Below are positions 60,603 through 64,000 of a DNA stretch of 64,000 nucleotides, in pieces. A program made the position numbers and the translations under genes. The notes beneath the pieces are model-generated. The model had not been told where the DNA came from, ran no database searches, and saw only the letters and a list, made by a program, of their open reading frames with translations. The stretch is from Defluviitaleaceae bacterium (GTDB lineage: Bacteria > Bacillota > Clostridia > Lachnospirales > WQUN01): NCBI GenBank assembly GCA_009786535.1, contig WQRX01000001.1, positions 33,416-97,415 on the forward strand, in the 5' to 3' direction. Each line of letters begins with the position of its first letter. Position 1 is the first letter of the stretch.

Positions 60603-60697
60603 TTACGCCCCTGCCCTTGCATAATACAACGATTGTTTAATGTCCTCTTCTTCAATATAAATATAATCGCGTCGAATGTGATTCGGTCGTAATGCAT
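60603..60697 (-). pseudogene. Remnant of a DUF433-type antitoxin gene, with an overlapping 34-codon frame
   Basis: A strong ribosome site (AGGAGG) precedes ATG 60697, which opens a 34-residue frame ending at 60593 and overlapping the lipoprotein's ATG. In another frame the same DNA encodes IRRDYIYIEEEDIKQSLYYA and a few more residues, ending at 60603, which resembles the C-terminus of DUF433-type (VapB-like) antitoxins (Y-xLEEEDI-xAL-YA). The frame has no start codon of its own. Best read as a decayed gene now acting as leader for the lipoprotein. Low confidence. Confidence 0.35.
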
Positions 60698-60726
60698 AAA
60701 TTTTCCTCCTGTGTTTTTATGGTATC

Positions 60727-60732
60727 ATTATA
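60727..60732 (-). promoter_or_regulatory. Likely -10 box of the lipoprotein transcript
   Basis: A perfect TATAAT on the minus strand, 30 bases before the AGGAGG site of the 34-codon frame. No convincing -35 at 16-18 bases. Confidence 0.45.
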
Positions 60733-60762
60733 TCAAATTATTTTTTGGAAGAAGGAACATTT

Positions 60763-60878
60763 ATGGAAATTATTTTTATCAGACATGGCGAACCCGATTT
60801 GGTATTGCCGAGGTAAATTTCTGTACGCCCTACACCGTTCACTTTGATGAAAATTTTATAGGTTTCGACTGGACTTAA
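60763..60878 (+). pseudogene. Histidine phosphatase (phosphoglycerate mutase-like) gene with large internal deletion
   Basis: ATG 60763 has GAAGGAA upstream and reads MEIIFIRHGEPDL, the canonical N-terminus of the histidine phosphatase family (RHGE catalytic motif), then stops after 17 codons. In another frame the next bases encode IAEVNFCTPYTVHFDENF and end at 60878, a plausible C-terminus of the same family. About 500 bases of the gene seem lost between, with the frame changed. The end overlaps the 3' end of the ABC exporter gene on the other strand. Confidence 0.6.
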
Positions 60879-62725
60879 CACGCATTATAATACTGCGCCT
60901 GCGCATTCCATAACTCATGGTACTTACCGTGGACCTCGCCTACCAGCGTATCGTGGTTACCCCGTTGAATAAGCTCGCCCTCGTGAAAAACGGCAATATC
61001 ATCGCAGAAGCGGCAGGATGACAGGCGGTGCGAGATGAAAATGGCGGTTTTTTCAGCGACGGATTGGTTAAACATACTGTAAATTTCGTATTCTGCGATA
61101 GGGTCCAGGGCGGCGGTGGGTTCGTCCAGCACGATGAAGGGGGCGTTTTTATACAAGGCGCGGGCTAGGGCAATTTTCTGCGCTTCGCCGCCGGAAATTT
61201 GCGTGCCTTCGTCGTAGTCGTTGTACATATAGGTTTGCAAGCCGTTGGGCATGACGGCAACGCGGTCGGATAAGCCTACACGGCTTAGGGCGTTTAATAT
61301 TGCGGGAGCGCTCCCATTCTGTGAAATAGAGGCATTGCCGCCTTCGTCACAAGCGATATTATCCGCCAGCGTAAAGGAGAAAATCTTAAAGTCTTGGAAC
61401 ACGACGGAGAAAATGGAGAGATATTCCCGCAGGTCGTATTTGCGGACATCTAAGCCATTGAGGGTAATTTCGCCTTCCGTTGGGTCGTACAGGCGGGTGA
61501 GGAGTTTTATCATGGTGGTTTTGCCGCTGCCATTCATGCCTACGATGGCGAGTTTTTGCCCAATGTGTAGTTTTAAGTTGAAATTCTTTAGGGCGTATCG
61601 TGTACTGCCCGGATATTGGAAGCTAACGTTGCGGAACTCAATTTCATATTCGCCGTCCCGTCTTTTTTCTATCGGGAGCGTTCCCAATGCTTGTTTGGTG
61701 GGCATTTCCATGAAGGCGAGCATACTTTGCACCTTATTGGTTTGGTCAACCAAACGGGCGTAGTAATTCGTCATATCAAAGAAGCGGTTTGCAAGCTGGT
61801 GAATGGTCCCCGCGTACAGCACCACACCGCCAATAGGGATAACCCCCGCCACCGCCCGCGCTACTACAAACAGATACGCGCCGATAAGCAATACTCCGCC
61901 CGAAAAACTATTCATAAACGCCGAACCTACCGCATATTGGGTAAATTTGCGCCCGAAGGCATTGTCGTGGGGAATGTCGGCATCCATGTGGTGCTTAAAC
62001 ACGGGTGCTGCACTGTAGATTCGCGCAGTTTTTAACAGTTGGGACATGGGATAGCCTATGATTTGCCACAAATGCGTGATGTGTTTTCTATCCATAAAAC
62101 CGCCGTCCAGTAATTTATGTTGTTTCGCCATAAAAAAGCGCATATTAATCCACACAGAAAGCAAGGCGAAACCCATTAACCCTACCATTAACAGGGTTAC
62201 GCCCCCTGCTCCGCTGTGTATAAAAAACGGCACAAGCATTACCAGTCCTACAATAAAGCCAAAAACACCGTCCAGCGCGTAGTACAAATAATAACTCATA
62301 GCATAGAAGCCGCCGCCCCAATTATTATCGCGTTGTATACGGTCGTTAATTTCTTTGATGGCGGGTCCGTCCAGCAGTTCATAGTCTACGTGCATGTATT
62401 TTTTGGCTTTTTCAAGGTACATGCGCTCTACGGCGTCACCCTCGCGTACACGGAAGATTTTATGGATAAATCGCTCCGTCCGCTCCAATACAAACCGCAG
62501 GGCGATAAAACCCAACGCTACGCGCAATAATTGGGCAAATTCCGCGCCTGTTACAAATCCGTTGAGGATATACCCGGTGACAAATAACGTAAGATACGGT
62601 TGCATTGCCCGCAATAACGCCATGGGGAATTGCAAAATCACCGCCCATTTATCCGTTTCGTACATGAACCGATACGCGCTGACGGCACCCTTTAACCCGC
62701 GTGGGAATACTTGTTTATCAAACAT
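60875..62725 (-). CDS. ABC exporter half-transporter (TM domain fused to ATPase)
   Basis: 616 residues from ATG 62725, with GAGGTG upstream; the frame upstream of it lies in the other exporter gene. Six TM segments in residues 30-310, then an ATPase with Walker A GMNGSGKTT, signature ISGGEAQKIALARALYKNAPF, Walker B IVLDEPTAALD and HRL switch. The D-loop has DPIAEYE. Between the Q-loop (VFQDFKIF) and the signature is an unusual Asn/Gly/Ser insert near residues 463-475 that holds the palindrome GGGAGCGCTCCC. Paired with the upstream half-transporter as a heterodimeric exporter, ATG overlapping the partner's stop by eight bases. Confidence 0.88.
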   Translation of the reverse strand: MFDKQVFPRGLKGAVSAYRFMYETDKWAVILQFPMALLRAMQPYLTLFVTGYILNGFVTGAEFAQLLRVALGFIALRFVLERTERFIHKIFRVREGDAVERMYLEKAKKYMHVDYELLDGPAIKEINDRIQRDNNWGGGFYAMSYYLYYALDGVFGFIVGLVMLVPFFIHSGAGGVTLLMVGLMGFALLSVWINMRFFMAKQHKLLDGGFMDRKHITHLWQIIGYPMSQLLKTARIYSAAPVFKHHMDADIPHDNAFGRKFTQYAVGSAFMNSFSGGVLLIGAYLFVVARAVAGVIPIGGVVLYAGTIHQLANRFFDMTNYYARLVDQTNKVQSMLAFMEMPTKQALGTLPIEKRRDGEYEIEFRNVSFQYPGSTRYALKNFNLKLHIGQKLAIVGMNGSGKTTMIKLLTRLYDPTEGEITLNGLDVRKYDLREYLSIFSVVFQDFKIFSFTLADNIACDEGGNASISQNGSAPAILNALSRVGLSDRVAVMPNGLQTYMYNDYDEGTQISGGEAQKIALARALYKNAPFIVLDEPTAALDPIAEYEIYSMFNQSVAEKTAIFISHRLSSCRFCDDIAVFHEGELIQRGNHDTLVGEVHGKYHELWNAQAQYYNAC

Positions 62726-64000
62726 AATGCACCTCGTTTTCGTTGGGATTTTCTTTGTAATAATGGCTTTGCACTTCGTACATGTGGGCGTATTCACCGT
62801 TTTGGGTAATGAGGGTTTCGTGGTCGCCGTTTTCGGTAATTTTGCCGCCGCTTAGCATGAGAATACGGTCGCAGAAGCGTGTGCTTGCCAATCGGTGAGA
62901 GATGAAAAGCGCCGTCTTGCCTTGTGTAACCGCGTGGAAGCCCTCATACACCTCCGATTCTGCAATGGGGTCTAGTGCGGCGGTGGGTTCGTCCAGGATG
63001 AGGATGGGCGCGTCTTTGTACAGCGCCCGCGCAAGCATTAACTTTTGTTGTTGCCCGCCCGAAAGCACCAGCCCGCTTGCTTTAATATTTCTGTTCATGT
63101 ACGCCTGCAACCCCTCGGGGTGGGCGGCAATTTCCTCATAGATGCCCGCGGTTTTTAACGCCTGTATGAGCCGTTTTTCATCATGTCGGTCGGGAGGGGT
63201 AAAGCCCACATTTTCCGCCACCGACAGCGGAAGCATACACATATCTTGGAACACCGCCGAAAACAGCGTATACAAGTCCGCACGTCGAAAGCGGTTTATA
63301 TTGTGTCCGTTTAACAAAATTTCCCCCGCATCTGCCTTATAAAAACCGCACAGCAATTTTACGATGGTCGTCTTGCCCGCGCCGTTAGTACCCACCAGTG
63401 CCGCCTTCTCCCCTGCGTGGATTTTGAAGTTTACGCCGTCCAAAACGGGCGATGTTTCTCGGCTGTAGGAAAATTGCACGTCACAAAATTCGATTTCTAC
63501 GGCTTTTCCCGATAAAATGTCGATATTTAGCGATTGCGACGGGTCGTCTTGGTTGGTGGATTCTAAGAAGCCGCGTACATCATTTACATGGGTATTCTCG
63601 CGCCGAAGAGTTAGCACATGGGTTATCAGCTCATTCAGCCAGCCCGAAAAACTGCCAATCGCCCCCATGAATAAGATAAATTCGGGCACGCTAATGTAAC
63701 CCTGTGTTACCTGCCAAATGCAATAAGCATACGCCGCGCCGTCACGCGCCAGTCCCAGCACCCCTTGCAACGCACTTGCCGTAAAATAACGGTTGGCGAT
63801 TTTGGTATACACAATAAATTTTGCCGCCATTAATTCTTTGCCCAGCCGCGTAAACAGTGACGATAAATTGTAAATGCGCATGTCTTTGCCTGCGCTTACG
63901 TCCCCCATGGCTTGCGTTAAATACCTGTGCTTCTTGCTTAGCGCGGCGGTATAATCGCGCTGGCTTTCTTCATATTCCAAGGGAATTTTATCCGTGAAAT
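62718..64000 (-). CDS. ABC exporter half-transporter (5' end outside the window)
   Basis: 427 residues visible, open to the right edge; the N-terminal TM segments are outside. Residues from the edge read FTDKIPLEYEESQRDYTAALSKKHRYL, a cytoplasmic helix of the exporter's TM domain. Walker A is GTNGAGKTT, signature LVLSGGQQQKLMLARALYKDAPI, Walker B LILDEPTAALD, switch SHRLAS. Partner of the downstream exporter half, with the same D-loop (DPIAESE). Both halves keep the catalytic Glu in Walker B, so both sites are probably active. Confidence 0.87.
   Translation of the reverse strand, partial: FTDKIPLEYEESQRDYTAALSKKHRYLTQAMGDVSAGKDMRIYNLSSLFTRLGKELMAAKFIVYTKIANRYFTASALQGVLGLARDGAAYAYCIWQVTQGYISVPEFILFMGAIGSFSGWLNELITHVLTLRRENTHVNDVRGFLESTNQDDPSQSLNIDILSGKAVEIEFCDVQFSYSRETSPVLDGVNFKIHAGEKAALVGTNGAGKTTIVKLLCGFYKADAGEILLNGHNINRFRRADLYTLFSAVFQDMCMLPLSVAENVGFTPPDRHDEKRLIQALKTAGIYEEIAAHPEGLQAYMNRNIKASGLVLSGGQQQKLMLARALYKDAPILILDEPTAALDPIAESEVYEGFHAVTQGKTALFISHRLASTRFCDRILMLSGGKITENGDHETLITQNGEYAHMYEVQSHYYKENPNENEVHYV

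Noticed and set aside
1..64000. tRNA, rRNA, CRISPR, riboswitch and insertion sequence search by eye
   Set aside because: No cloverleaf, direct-repeat array, transposase or known leader was seen. A short RNA could still be missed without a covariance search.

Overview
The window looks like chromosome from an anaerobic low-to-mid G+C Bacillota, probably class Clostridia. The main evidence is the linked set uvrC - hprK - murB - rapZ - whiA - HPr/Crh-like gene, strong AGGAGG-type ribosome binding sites, many lipoproteins with short lipoboxes, a ferredoxin-dependent 2-oxoacid oxidoreductase fragment at the left edge, and an NfeD/flotillin operon. Most genes have moderate G+C. A few islands are visibly A+T-richer and look acquired: about 200-2300, 8240-10930 and 17155-17575. 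I saw no rRNA, tRNA, CRISPR array, insertion sequence or prophage. Family names come from motifs read by eye, because no database search was possible.

Layout. 1-2300: 3' end of a 2-oxoacid:ferredoxin oxidoreductase beta subunit, then a secreted trypsin-like protease and a membrane-anchored Big_14-like protein. 2382-8228: a large hybrid histidine kinase whose 3' end overlaps a solute-binding lipoprotein, followed by a GNAT acetyltransferase. 8243-10759 (-): an ABC/FtsX exporter with a Cys-rich secreted protein gene upstream. 10932-12614: divergent deaminase and XRE-TPR regulator. 12670-15239 (-): NitT/TauT-type ABC importer. 15398-18669: a DUF4143-type ATPase, a small membrane protein, a regulator remnant and a GT8 glycosyltransferase.

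18644-26739 (-): conserved housekeeping block. A PEGA-domain membrane protein is coupled to uvrC. An internal promoter then precedes a small ORF, hprK, murB, rapZ, a short whiA lacking its N-terminal domain, an HPr paralogue with Glu in place of the catalytic His, and a GrdX-like gene. 26847-37858: a YgiQ-type radical SAM enzyme, then a signalling cluster of hybrid kinase, HD-GYP regulator, receiver protein, LuxR/MalT-type regulator and an OmpR/kinase pair. 37861-43664: a DUF975 protein, a UroD-like protein, a Big_14 lipoprotein and an NfeD - DUF3784 - small TM protein - flotillin operon.

43824-50468: three tandem adaptor lipoproteins coupled to one large FtsX permease with no ATPase gene beside them, then a dCMP deaminase. 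50517-55699: a second Big_14 lipoprotein and an iron-siderophore type ABC importer in two transcription units. Both units carry the same palindromic operator, GTTAG-N6-CTAAC, in two and three copies. 55797-64000: a lipoprotein, an MFS transporter, a kinase-like protein, a GNAT enzyme, a lipoprotein with an internal duplication, two gene remnants, and a pair of half-size ABC exporters; the upstream one runs off the right edge.

The most interesting signals are the operator array, the combined change in the rapZ-whiA-HPr block (WhiA without WhiA_N next to an HPr without His15), the adaptor-rich exporter lacking an ATPase, and a gene pair that couples a sensor kinase to a solute-binding protein with no permease.
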